Source: Lingula anatina (taxonomy: Eukaryota; Brachiopoda; Lingulata; Lingulida; Lingulidae). Taken from it: DNA of 64,000 nt. The stretch is from positions 508,802 through 572,801 of the forward strand of contig NW_019775669.1 in NCBI RefSeq assembly GCF_001039355.2. Direction: 5' to 3'. The position numbers and the translations under genes are program-made. The number at the start of each line of letters is the position of its first letter. The stretch's first letter is position 1. The notes beneath the pieces were generated by a model. That model was not told the DNA's origin. It saw only the letters and a list, made by a program, of their open reading frames with translations, and ran no database searches. Positions 23,123 through 34,105 of this stretch are shown one piece after another.

Positions 23123-24901
23123 GCGTGTAAAATTAAAGTATCAGCGATGCAATAATTTTGTAACAGACTACTGGCGCACCCTGTGGTCAGAGAGTAGATG
23201 CAGGCCGAGAGTCAACCAAAGCTCGATGCTGGGTTTCACCTTGCATCCATCAGCCAAATGAATAACCCAATAGATTCAAGGTTTCGCACAATCAAATCCA
23301 TGAGTGATTCAATTAGCCGCATTTAGCCGACAAATTTAGTAGGGTTTATGATTGGGTTGAGATATGAGTTGCTTTTTAAGATTATATTGTAACAGTATGG
23401 GCTTGAGAGGGCATTTGATTAATTATAACTGCCAAGGGACACATTTAGTAATACGTAAGATGGTATTGATTTATTATTTCCATCATCAATTTTGCAATTA
23501 TGAAGAATCATAAATTGATACCATTTTGACCGTTGGCCTATGCATTTTCACTCAGCAATTACATATGCATTTAATCTACACAATTTTCCTAATTACGTGT
23601 ACGTTCCTTTCAATTTTGTCAAAAGCTTGTGACAGCGCTCGTCTTGCTCTGTCATTGACTAAATTCAATCCATACACTCAATTCAAATAAAGAATATGTT
23701 ACTCAAATTCATATTTTGGATAACTAGAAGCCTGCTGAAGCATTCATTCCATCAAGATTTGAATGCGTGATTATATTTGTAATTGATTTTTGCAGGATAC
23801 AATATGGCGCTCTTGCTATACGAGTAAGGTTTGAAAGGTCTCCCGTTGGTTATAACAAACCATTAATGATGACAAACCATTACAAACTTTGTATTTGGGT
23901 TCTGCTGTGATAGGGCCTATTTTCTGGGATCATGATCTTCTCGAGCAATCGAATATTTTCGAGGAAGATGGAAATTCAGTTTCATTGTGTGCGAATTTCA
24001 TCTTACCGCAGTGAACAGTTACAAAATAAATGATGAAGATTATCAGTACCAGTTAATTTATCTATATCAAAGCTCTTTAGAAAAAGTCGGTGCTGTGTAA
24101 AAAGGCAGACGCTTCAAGATATAACCTGAGAAGTTTATGAATTTAGAATTAAACTTGTCCTTAGTTACAAACTATTTCTCTATTAATCCAACTTTCGCCG
24201 TAATCCATACATATGTCACCTGATACAGCGTCTTTTCTGTTTCACCTGTCAAAACCAACTTTTGAAATTGGATCTGAAACGACTTATATTAACTAACCCC
24301 AAGTAAACTGAACATTTACGAAATGCTGAATGTTTTGGTCATTGACTGAAACCAATAGTTGGTGCCTCAGGCTGAAGCTGTATTTCTGGTTATTCGAAAG
24401 AAAAGCCACAATGTTAGAGAATGCCAAAGGGCAAAATAACATAAAATACCCTTCGGCCTTACCTGACATTGAAATCTTAGTTCTTTGCAGGCATTGTGAC
24501 CCAGTGCGAAAAGGATAGTTTAATATTATCTTAGCACCGATTTTGGTATAAAGAAAATATTTGTATTTTAAACGACTCCGAGTTGCACGTTCATGCACAA
24601 TGCAATCTATTGTCTGGAAACAATGCTCGTTAATTTCAAAACATAACGTTGGACTTTCTTCACCATTTCAGTTTTGGAACAAAGCCCGATTTGGCGTTTC
24701 TACTGCATGGTATTACTTAATTGCAATTCCGTGAGAAAAATGCTGTAATATTTAAAATCCTTTTAAACATTTGACCCGAGGGCTGTAAAAAGGGTAGCGA
24801 CAAATATACACTTTGATGCAACTATGGTTTACCAGGGGAATGTACCATTTGTAACATAAAAAGAAAAATAAACCGCCAGCAAAAAGATTAGCGTAAATAA
24901 A

Positions 24902-24907
24902 TTTATT
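24902..24907 (-). terminator. candidate polyadenylation signal of the ankyrin gene
   Basis: A canonical AATAAA on the minus strand, about 440 bp past the ankyrin stop codon. It is embedded in AT-rich sequence, so a chance match is possible. Confidence 0.3.
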
Positions 24908-25348
24908 GCCCATATCTGGGATATTTTTCGAATCAGACAGAGTACCAACATTCAATCTTCTATCTAAAAATTCAAAACTTTATCTGCGATGACCTCACTA
25001 GTCTAAAATTAGGAACAGCCCCCTGTGACAGATGGAGGGGTGTGATATACATGTACGTCCTGTGCAAGGACGTGACTCAGGCTTTTTCTGGACATTGACA
25101 GTATGAGAAATATTATATAATTACCCTGCTTTGTGTGAGCATAAAAACAGCGATTAATTTTTCTAAAAGAGAATCGGTATTGAATCACAAGTATGTGTAT
25201 TTTGATTGGAATAAGCTCTTTTTGATTTAATAGAAAATTCATCGTCTAGGCTAGTTTTGATTGGGTTTGATTGGGTCAGTCATCACAGTTATAGGTTTTC
25301 TGTCTTGATGGTGGCACAAATTGGTCGCATGGGGGTCCCTCGTGACAG

Positions 25349-26671
25349 TCATGACTTGGTGACTACCATGCTTCCCCGGGGTGTCACTGCTGGAGTGAAC
25401 TCCCCGGGGGCGGCAATTTCTATTGAAATCCCAGGGTCCCTGAAAACAATCTCACCCTGTTGTTCTTCCTCCGGTTGAGGTAGCGAAAAGTAATACTGAT
25501 CAGAATACAGTTTGAACAAAGTCGAAAGATCTGGTCGCATTTGTGTGTGACTTCGCTTGGTGAACGCCAGAAGTTTAGCGGTGGACGGGTGGGGGTTGCC
25601 TTGACGAGTCGCCCCTCGCGTAAATGTCGTGAACGCCGTGCGCGTGGACACGGGCCTGTGACTGGCATTGGAAGCTTCAGAGGCCTGGGAAGACTCATTA
25701 CTGGATCCAATCACATTAGTTTGCCGCTGCTGCTCAAGCACTTCTACCGTGTCCAAGAAAACCTTGCGGGCGTCCTGCCCGTCCAACAGGGCCTCCTCTC
25801 GCGACTCGCTCTGATCACCATAGTTACCGGCAAATATGGTTGGAAGTCTGATGGAGCTGTCGTAGAAACTGGAGAGATCGTGGACGGCTTTTACATGTCG
25901 GCAAATCGGGGTGTAATTTCTTCGGTACATGTCGTGCTCTCTCGGCAGTCGTGTGTCACCACGAGGGGATGAAGAGGACGGTTGAGTGTGGGGACGGTGA
26001 AGAATTTGGTTCTTCTGAGCGTGTAACTTGATAGCACTCGCTCTTAATTCATAACTTCTTCTAGCCCACTCAGAGGCGTTGAGAAAATACTCATTGTCAC
26101 GTAGTTTTGACGCTGCACCGCCTTCCTTGAGCAAAATGTGTGCTGACACATAATGTCCGTGCTTAGCAGCAAGGAGGAGGGCTGTGTAACCCAGATTATT
26201 CCTTATATCAATAGGAAGTCCGTAGCGGTTCAGTATATCCACCACTAATTTAACAACAGCGGGTTTGCCACTGGTGGCTGCGTGGATCAACGGCGTGTTG
26301 CCGTCATTGTCCTTGTCGTTTACTCCCATGATGTCTTCCCTGAGGATCCTCCTCACAATTTCATGCTTTCCCTTCATACAAGCATAACTGAGAGCAGACC
26401 GACCGAATATGTCTTTCGCATTCAAGAACGCCCCCGCCTTGAGGCAGATTTTTGCCATTTTCAAACCCACCTCTTCGTTATCTAAAATACAGGATATCAT
26501 CATGGGGGTCCTTCCGTTCATGTCCCGTGAATCGACGTTACACTTGTGGACTGAGACCAAGAGACGAACCTGGTGAAGGCGCCCGTCCACGATGGCCTGG
26601 TGTAGAGCCGTTTTGACCGGTCTCTTTGGTGACCGAATGGACAGGTTACTAGACATTCCAATGATGTCCAT
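25349..26671 (-). CDS. ANKRD63-like ankyrin repeat protein, single exon
   Basis: The protein has 440 residues from ATG 26671; the open frame extends four codons further only by a TTG. About five ankyrin repeats fill residues 19-192, with hallmark segments NGRTPMM, GRSALSYAC, GNTPLIHAA and GYTALLLAAKHGH. The spacing and the segment between repeats four and five (RYGLPIDIRNNLG) resemble vertebrate ANKRD63, which is also single-exon; ANKRD34-type proteins are the next best match. Residues beyond 200 are low-complexity and polar, with Ser/Arg-rich stretches and a conserved-looking C-terminal GISIEIAAPGEF. No membrane segment or signal peptide is seen. It is probably a cytoplasmic scaffold mediating protein contacts; the partner is unknown. 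A frameshifted 96-bp copy of its middle region lies at 20955-21050. Confidence 0.88.
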   Translation of the reverse strand: MDIIGMSSNLSIRSPKRPVKTALHQAIVDGRLHQVRLLVSVHKCNVDSRDMNGRTPMMISCILDNEEVGLKMAKICLKAGAFLNAKDIFGRSALSYACMKGKHEIVRRILREDIMGVNDKDNDGNTPLIHAATSGKPAVVKLVVDILNRYGLPIDIRNNLGYTALLLAAKHGHYVSAHILLKEGGAASKLRDNEYFLNASEWARRSYELRASAIKLHAQKNQILHRPHTQPSSSSPRGDTRLPREHDMYRRNYTPICRHVKAVHDLSSFYDSSIRLPTIFAGNYGDQSESREEALLDGQDARKVFLDTVEVLEQQRQTNVIGSSNESSQASEASNASHRPVSTRTAFTTFTRGATRQGNPHPSTAKLLAFTKRSHTQMRPDLSTLFKLYSDQYYFSLPQPEEEQQGEIVFRDPGISIEIAAPGEFTPAVTPRGSMVVTKS

Positions 26672-26683
26672 CTTTAATTTCAA

Positions 26684-29446
26684 AAAGTTCAGTTTTTCCT
26701 TTTCTTGTCTATCAGTTGGCCTCTGTGTGACAAATCTGAGGCAGCACTGATATTCTTACCGCTGATATTCTTATCTCTGTCTGACTAACAAATATCAGGC
26801 CAGCTCATAACAGTGAATGTTTCACTTACAGACATCTGTACGTGACCTGGAACATGGTGTGCGTTATATCATGCTGGTACCCTCTACAGTTTCAAACTTA
26901 CTTCAGTGTGTCACTGTCTGTCTCTTTAGAAGTTTATCTCCTCCTTGTTACGCTCACGCACTTTCCAGGAAACTCCATGAAACTAAACGTTTGCCAGTTC
27001 TCATATTCTCACCACGACAGCTTAGTGTTTGTTTGGTTGACAAACTCACTGGCTAAGACTGTGACCCCGTCCCCCGCTTTACTAGGCAATGTCATTTCCA
27101 CGGTGTGCTTGAATAACAGCGTAACAAGGCAGGTTGTTTGGGTTGTTGATCCTAGTCCTTTGAAATTATTTAACTTGATTTCACGTTAAATTATTTAACA
27201 TTGTTCCAGCAAACGAAGCCCATATAATCAGCATCGATCTGAAAACACCTCGTTCAAAGGGAAAAATCAACAGCCGGCACAATGGCGGCTGTGAGCGCCC
27301 TTAGCAACAAGCGGATCCGGAGTGTGAGAGGGCGAAACTCTATCTGATATAACTGCGCCCTTGTGTAAATAGCAGATATGTTGAGACTTTTTGTTGGTAA
27401 ATATGATACGTTTAACCCGCACACAGGATCTTCGATTTTGAATTCTAATGATATTTGCACACTGGGGTTACGCTTTTAAGATAGGGATTTGCGTTTTACC
27501 TGCCTCTTATTGCCCATAAACAGTCTAACTGTGGCTTCGTGTTACACCCTTCTGTGTATTCAACAATGCATTGAGGTATAGTTAAGGGCTTTAGAAAATG
27601 CATAATTGATCAAAAACACGAAAAGCAACTGTGTTGATATTCAATACATGCACCTCGTGTTAAAATGTTTAATAATGGAAATGTTAAAAGAAGAAAAGGT
27701 CAATTTTATGAAAAGTCACTGGCGGCCTCCTTAGACTCCCGCCGCCAGTTTTTCTCACTCCTTCCTTTTTCTCTCACCTCCTGGCTTTTCTTCACTTCAA
27801 CCTCACTACAGTTACCGCTTTTCGTGCATTCATTTTCATTTGTCGTGATATCTAAAATCAAATATGGTACGTAAACTTACAAATTTTCTTCTGCTAATGA
27901 TATTGTTTCTTAGACATGTCAAAGTGCACAATATCATCAATATTCGTTGTTATTTTCAATAGTGGAATGATCACAATTTCTCATGCGTGGTGATGGTTTT
28001 TATCGTTTTTTTTTCTTTAAAAATGCAACCGTGGAATATTAAGATAGTAGTCTCCTCGTGAAGGCTGTCATAACTAATTTTTAACAATAAAAGAATCGTA
28101 TTTTGCAAGTCTTCTTAATTTTTGTCTTTACGAATGATTACAATGAATAAAAACTATTTTCTCTTTTGAGACTTAAACCTTGTATTCGTCCAAGTTTTGG
28201 AGAAATGGTCTTTCCTTGGTGTATGCATATCTCGTATTGCATTGAACGGTTGGAGCAATGCTCAAGTAGTGCTACTTTTTGTCAAAAGAGGGCGCGCTAT
28301 GTGGACTTGCTTTATTGCACCGCAGAAAATTCAACGAGCCGTTTAAGTCTGTATTTTGGACTTTATTTCCTATCCGTCCGTTAAGTATACATAAGCCCCT
28401 CTTGTGTTTTTGTAACGTTTGAAACGGACCAGCAAAATTCCTTCTCGCTCATCGCGCGTAAATTCCTGCGCGTGCTTTCTGTGTGGTGGGGGCTGAACCG
28501 CGGCATGCAGACAGCACAGAATCCATCATCGAGTTCACGTTAGTCAAAATAAATTGCATAATAATTCTTTTTCATTTCCTTGTGACTAATTATTTACTTT
28601 TCTTGTTTTTTCGCACCAAATGGCTTCTGTGTAGATTTCAACGTTTGTTTGTTTCGTTTTCCATACCACATAAACTTGAATGTTTTGGCTATTGGTAATA
28701 CTTCACTTAAACTGTCATTCCTTGCTGCCGTAGAATAAATCTATGAAAGAAAAAAAACTCCACAAAAACGTCAGTGCAAAACACAAAAACAAACTAAAGG
28801 CATTGTTTCCTCTCGAATCCATCTCCTTTGTTTTGCAACTCGCAAACAAAAAAGCCATCGTCGTGTTACAGATTTAATCAGTCTTAATCAAGTGCTCGAA
28901 CTCCGGCGGCATGACGCAATCGGGTCCTCTTACACACGAAGCGGATCAACGATAACAATTGTAACATTTGGTGTAAATATTTCAAAAACCTTTGCCAAAT
29001 GTTCCGATAATTCTGACATCAAATTAGCGGCATTTAATTGAATAAGTACTATTGTTAAGAAAACCACTGAAGAACCAATCCCGCATTAATTCAATAAGGC
29101 TGTGATCATCTTTTCAATTTCAGATTAAATCCAAGTGTCTTCGCTTAGTTTGAAGCACCTAATAGAATACCCATAATGTATGAAATATGATGTCAAACAG
29201 CAGTTGGGTATGTTTGCTGATTTTCTGCAAAAATAAAATTGCTCAAGGTGATTTTTGGCATGTCCTGTCAATATATGTGATTACATCGAAATTCAATCAA
29301 CATTGTTGTAAAAAGGTTTCTATAGCATTTATAAAACACAAAAGAAAATGAAAGCAAAATTAAAAAGACAAATTTGCAAAGAAAAGGCACTCATTGACAC
29401 AAGTAAAGGCGTCCTCTCAATTTATATTACATAATAACGTTTCCTT
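26684..29446. other. intergenic, possible divergent promoter
   Basis: This contains the 5' flank of the ankyrin gene and, at 27282, a plus-strand ATG in a YY1-like AATGGCGGCT context that opens only 21 codons. Beyond that the DNA is AT-rich, with a short CpG-richer patch near 28440-28510. No full gene is supported. Confidence 0.45.
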
Positions 29447-29616
29447 TCATGATTTCCCCCTTTTGAAATATCCGGGATTTCTGCCATGAACTCCAGGGTC
29501 ATCGGCTGCCAAAGAAAAACTGGTCACCGAGGTTATATTGTTACGGGTCAGAGAAAGAAGGACAAGCCACTCATCAATCTCCGCGGCAGGTCGACAAAGT
29601 TTGCATGAAGGAGAGC
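29447..29616 (-). CDS. candidate terminal exon of an unrecognised gene
   Basis: On the minus strand the acceptor TATATTTCTCTAG precedes an open frame of about 56 codons that begins in phase 2, includes SPSCKLC and EIDEWLVLLSL, and stops at 29447-29449. Codon use looks like real coding sequence and no in-frame ATG is needed. No upstream exon was linked to it and no protein family is recognised. A chance open frame remains quite possible. Confidence 0.25.
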
Positions 29617-29758
29617 CTAGAGAAATATACACAGGCATAAAGAAAAATGTGTTGGCATTTAGTTTTGTATTTTAACATTTTGATGACAAATTTCCCACGG
29701 TCTTTTTGTGGAGGCTTTTGAAAAAAACTTAAGCACCTTTTTTATTTCTCCCTCCCTC

Positions 29759-29760
<2 letters not shown>

Positions 29761-29797
<37 letters not shown>
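29761..29797. repeat. (TTTC)n microsatellite
   Basis: A tetranucleotide run of about 37 bp. Confidence 0.95.
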
Positions 29798-32645
29798 AAT
29801 CAATACCCAAACTACTACTTGAATTTCAATGCAAAACGGCGGTTAAGATAGCTTACTCAGCTTTGCATTGAACAATATAACTTTTATCTATCACAAGTGG
29901 TAAAACAATATTTAAATGCATTCAACACAACTATTAGTCACACGTGCAAAAATCACAAAGTGTATTTTAGACCACACATTAAAAACGATAAGTACACCTA
30001 TCTTTATTTAAAACTCAGGAAGTCAGCCGTTTAACTGAGAGCTTGTTACCAGAAGACAGTTTAGTGTCCGGCTCAGAGACAAAAAATGATCGCAATTTGA
30101 TGCGCCTGATTGAACTCCAGCATTCAGAACGGAAACGACAAATATAATGGGGGTATTATGCGGGACTTTTCTGTCAGTGCACTTCACAACAAAAACATGA
30201 AAACTGACTCAACCGGCGGAAAGATGTCTTTTCACGAAGCATAAAATCCCGTGCGCTAAGCTGTTAGGTTTTACACTTGAGAGAATCGACTTTCTGTGAC
30301 AGTCCAAACTTCGACATCCATTGTTGTTCTTCCACCGATAAACGAGTTTACAGATAGTGATTGGAAACAAATGGAGGTGAAATAACACGGCTCGATCAAA
30401 TAAAGCACTTAGACTACCAGCCATGTCATAGATACCTGGTAGAATGTTGTATCAATAAATTGTGGCTACAGTTTCAAAGTAAAATGATTCCCTAGGTAAA
30501 TTTATGACACGGCATTAACAATGTGACAAATGTTCAATACCAAGCAATTACGCGTAATGGCAAAGTCTGTACAAATATCAACCGCAAATAATTACAGTTC
30601 ACCATTGTTCAGATGTGACATTTTATTTGAAAAGCGTTTTAATTACAACAAAATAATTCTTTGGATTATAATGTCACCAAATCCCTGCCATTACATCGTT
30701 TCCGCCAATACAGAGAGCACTTGGGTGAGGCCGGGCGCTTTCAATGGCCCGGGGCTAGCAAAACTAATGGAGATTCTTATTGATTCGATTGGCAAATACA
30801 ACCTTAAACTGTCGATTCAAACCAAAAACAAGTACCTATTTGCCAGTGTTTTTAAACTCTGTGACGCGAATTGTCGTGGGTTGAAGTTTTGGTCATTACA
30901 CAATCGGCTATTTTTCCTTTTCTTATTCTACCCGCTGCTGTGGCTGGCCGCTCGTGTCAACTCTATCTTGAAGACGATTGTATTTAGTTTGTGCTGCTTT
31001 GTCAGCTCATTTACACCTGGCTGTTTTCGTAGCAAAATAAGTCCCTCTATTGAAGTTTATAGAATACGTCTAATCCTCTAGTGAGGCACTTAAGTCGATT
31101 GCACCGGGAAACCCAAGGGAAAGGGTGGAACGACGCAAGCTGTGTTTAATGACATCTAATGAGAAAAAAAGCTTTTGAATGGCATGTCTTTTCAACTGAA
31201 ATTTTAATGAGGGTTTTTCATTCCCTCCATTCACTTTTTCACGCGCGTATTTTACCTAGCCTCGTATTATTTTAGTGTAGCGTGTTTTTCTGCCTTCGTA
31301 GACCTTTTCTTGCTCCCGGCGGGGGATACTCGAGTAGAAGAGGGAGTACCCTTTGATAAACGGGCCCTTACATTCACATAACTATCAAATCAGCCATCAC
31401 ATTAAAACAAACGCGCACTCCAATAAAATAAGGTGGTAAATCTCTGGCAGGTATGAAAAGGAAAACCACAAAGACTTCACCCATGCTTCTCATAAAAAGC
31501 CTATTAACAATATATACTCTTTTTAAAAACGCATGATTGGGATTAAGAACGCTTGTACGTTCTTTTTCTTTATCTTGAAGAGATCCGTAGGAGGTACCGA
31601 GCTGTTTTCCCCGTGTTAGAAGGGGCAAAGCGTCTCCGTGTCGTTAAGCCGCACGCGTGGGGTGATGTTGTGTGGATAAACCAGCGGCAGAGACCATTAA
31701 TATGTTCATTAAGCAAGAGCTGACTCTCTGCACCCGCCTTGTTTGATGGAGCAAATGATAGACTTCGGTAGCAGCCTTGGGGAAAGATAACAGGTTTGTG
31801 AAGAACTGTGGAGCGATAAATACATGGATCTCCTCCCTACCAGATGGTTCGGGTCTAACCACTGAACTAAAAAAAAAGTAATAGAAAAAAACGCACAAAG
31901 AACTTTAAATGGAAAAGAGTTGCTGTTTACCAACATGTATGAACAAATTTAGAAAAAAAAAACATTTTGGAGTGGAAATTCATATTGCAAATAAAAATTG
32001 AGGCTTATTTTCATTTTTATAGAATAATCATAGCAACGGTTATAAAATTTAAATTGGCATTTTGATAAGGTTTATATCTCTGAATACGTTACAGTTTGTT
32101 AAATGGGTTTTCTTTGAAAAATAATGTTTTGTTACCTGAGGCAATGATTTCTGCATGACTGAAAAATGTTTTATTTTTATTAATGTTCAAAATGTTTTAC
32201 AAATTTCTACTTTTTTAATTGAATTTGTGTTTTTATTTTTTTATTTTTTTGTTTGTTTGTTTTTCATTTCTGCTGCTTTCAACGTAATTTGCCTTTTTAA
32301 CATTCCCTTGAAATCACTGGGTGACTGGAATTGTGTGGGAATTATTTCAAATTTTAGAAATGTTTATCAAAATTGTAGAAAAAAAATAAGATTGTATCAT
32401 AAAGATATAGATATTGAACTCCCGTAAAAACAATATCACGAAACAAAATTCAAATTATATTTTTATATAATAATTTATTTATTTATTTTATAATTGATTA
32501 TTAGTTTATCATATTGACATGCTGTCGTAGTGCTTGCATTGATGATTCCTATGTGCATGATTTAACATTTTGAAAATTGTCTTAATAAATTTAATAAAAT
32601 ATTTTGGGACTAGAATATTGATCGCAATACGACAGCATTTTCCAC

Positions 32646-32689
32646 GACATCAAGGCACAAGTGCACACGTGGACGCTCATACACACACA

Positions 32690-32732
<43 letters not shown>

Positions 32733-32770
32733 ACGACATCAAGGCACAAGTGCACACGTGGACGCTCATA

Positions 32771-32848
<78 letters not shown>
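32646..32848. repeat. 89-bp duplicated unit with TC/AC microsatellites
   Basis: The segment beginning GACATCAAGGCACAAG occurs at 32646 and again at 32735, each time followed by a TC run and an AC run. The two copies are nearly identical in the unique part and differ in repeat number. This is a tandem duplication of a whole microsatellite-bearing block. Confidence 0.9.
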
Positions 32849-32849
<1 letters not shown>

Positions 32850-34075
32850 CCAATATCCAACCGCGTGCAAGTCTGTTTCTTATTTCTGCGCCGCGCTGCA
32901 CCTCCTGCTCGGCTGGGCTTAACTTGGAGCGCCTGCAGAGGGGCAATCCTCTGCCCTCCCAGCGCACCTGGGTCTGGTCACCAAAACCAACACACGGTGA
33001 CCACACACTATGTTTTGACAGCCTAAAAACTACAAATCGCCAACATAGTGCCTGTCCATGCAGCCTGTATCTTATGGTTTGATTACATGGTTTGAACAAC
33101 GGATACATGGCCAAGAAAAAATAAAAGTTCTATACGTGCTTGCTTGAGGCGGCTCACTTTACAATAACAAATTACCCGATATTGCTATCGCCCCTGGCCA
33201 GAGATGCTTATAATGTAATGTTTCAGCAAAGCTCCTATTTTGCCAGAAAAGTCTACTTAAGAGCCATGAATTTTACCGTTTAGACACATAAAATTTAAAT
33301 TTTATAAGTGATGGCATTCTTACTTATACATTTAAACATGTACACGTTATATTATGTTACTGTGTGAATGGGAGTGCGCTAAGAAACATTTTGTTTTTTA
33401 TCGTTTTATTTTTAATTCCCATCGATTCCTGTCTAAATCAAACAAAAATATGCACAAAAAATTGATATTTTGAAACTGCGTGTATTTATAAAATCTGTAG
33501 GACAGCTCATATGGGAAATTTGACTACAACATCCCATCTAATCATCTCATTTTAACATTTCTACACATTTTCACGCTTACATTTAACTGCTGAATTACAA
33601 CATTTCTGTTTTCTACATAAACGACATTATGAAAGCAAACAAATTCTTATTCATTTATTTATCTATCTATAATTATCATTCTTTTAAAAACCTTAACTTC
33701 AATTCTTCTATCATTGATACAAAAAATTTTATTCTGCAACAGAAAATCACTATCTCAGTTCAATTAACAGTACAGTTGAATATATCGTATACACCGGTTA
33801 AATATGAATAACATGTTTGTTCATAATCATTATTATTACTTTTTTTTATTTTTTTAACTTGGGTAGAGCCCAAATGATGTTGTTTTAAATATGATGTTAA
33901 TAAATACAATCATATATAATTATATATCATTGCATTAGAATACAGCAAAAATTATCACAGGACATTAAATAAAACAAATAAAAACTGTCTGCAATCTACA
34001 AGAAAGTTCACTTTAAGCCCTTTGAAATGAATCATGCAAATGAATGTTGAATACAATTTGCCAAATTTCTTTATT

Positions 34076-34105
34076 TGTTTGTTTGTTTATTATTTATTTA
34101 TTTAT
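34076..34105. repeat. (TTTG)n(TTTA)n microsatellite
   Basis: Short tetranucleotide runs, TTTG followed by TTTA. Confidence 0.85.

Larger units (their letters stand above)
21051..25348. other. intergenic, no supported gene
   Basis: Contains a 64-nt T homopolymer (21242-21305), a 30-bp tandem duplication at 23066-23122 and a possible polyadenylation signal of the ankyrin gene at 24902-24907. No coding segment is supported. Confidence 0.55.

Noticed and set aside
25541-25972. Plus-strand ORF of 143 codons
   Set aside because: It lies wholly inside the ankyrin gene on the opposite strand and has no domain or signal of its own.
30530-31081. Plus-strand ORF of 183 codons
   Set aside because: No domain, no convincing start context, mixed composition and no splice signals; probably a chance opening. 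It is the longest unexplained ORF, so a homology search is still worthwhile.
32570-33082. Plus-strand ORF of 170 codons
   Set aside because: Most of it is translated TC/AC microsatellite (Ser-Leu and Thr-His runs).
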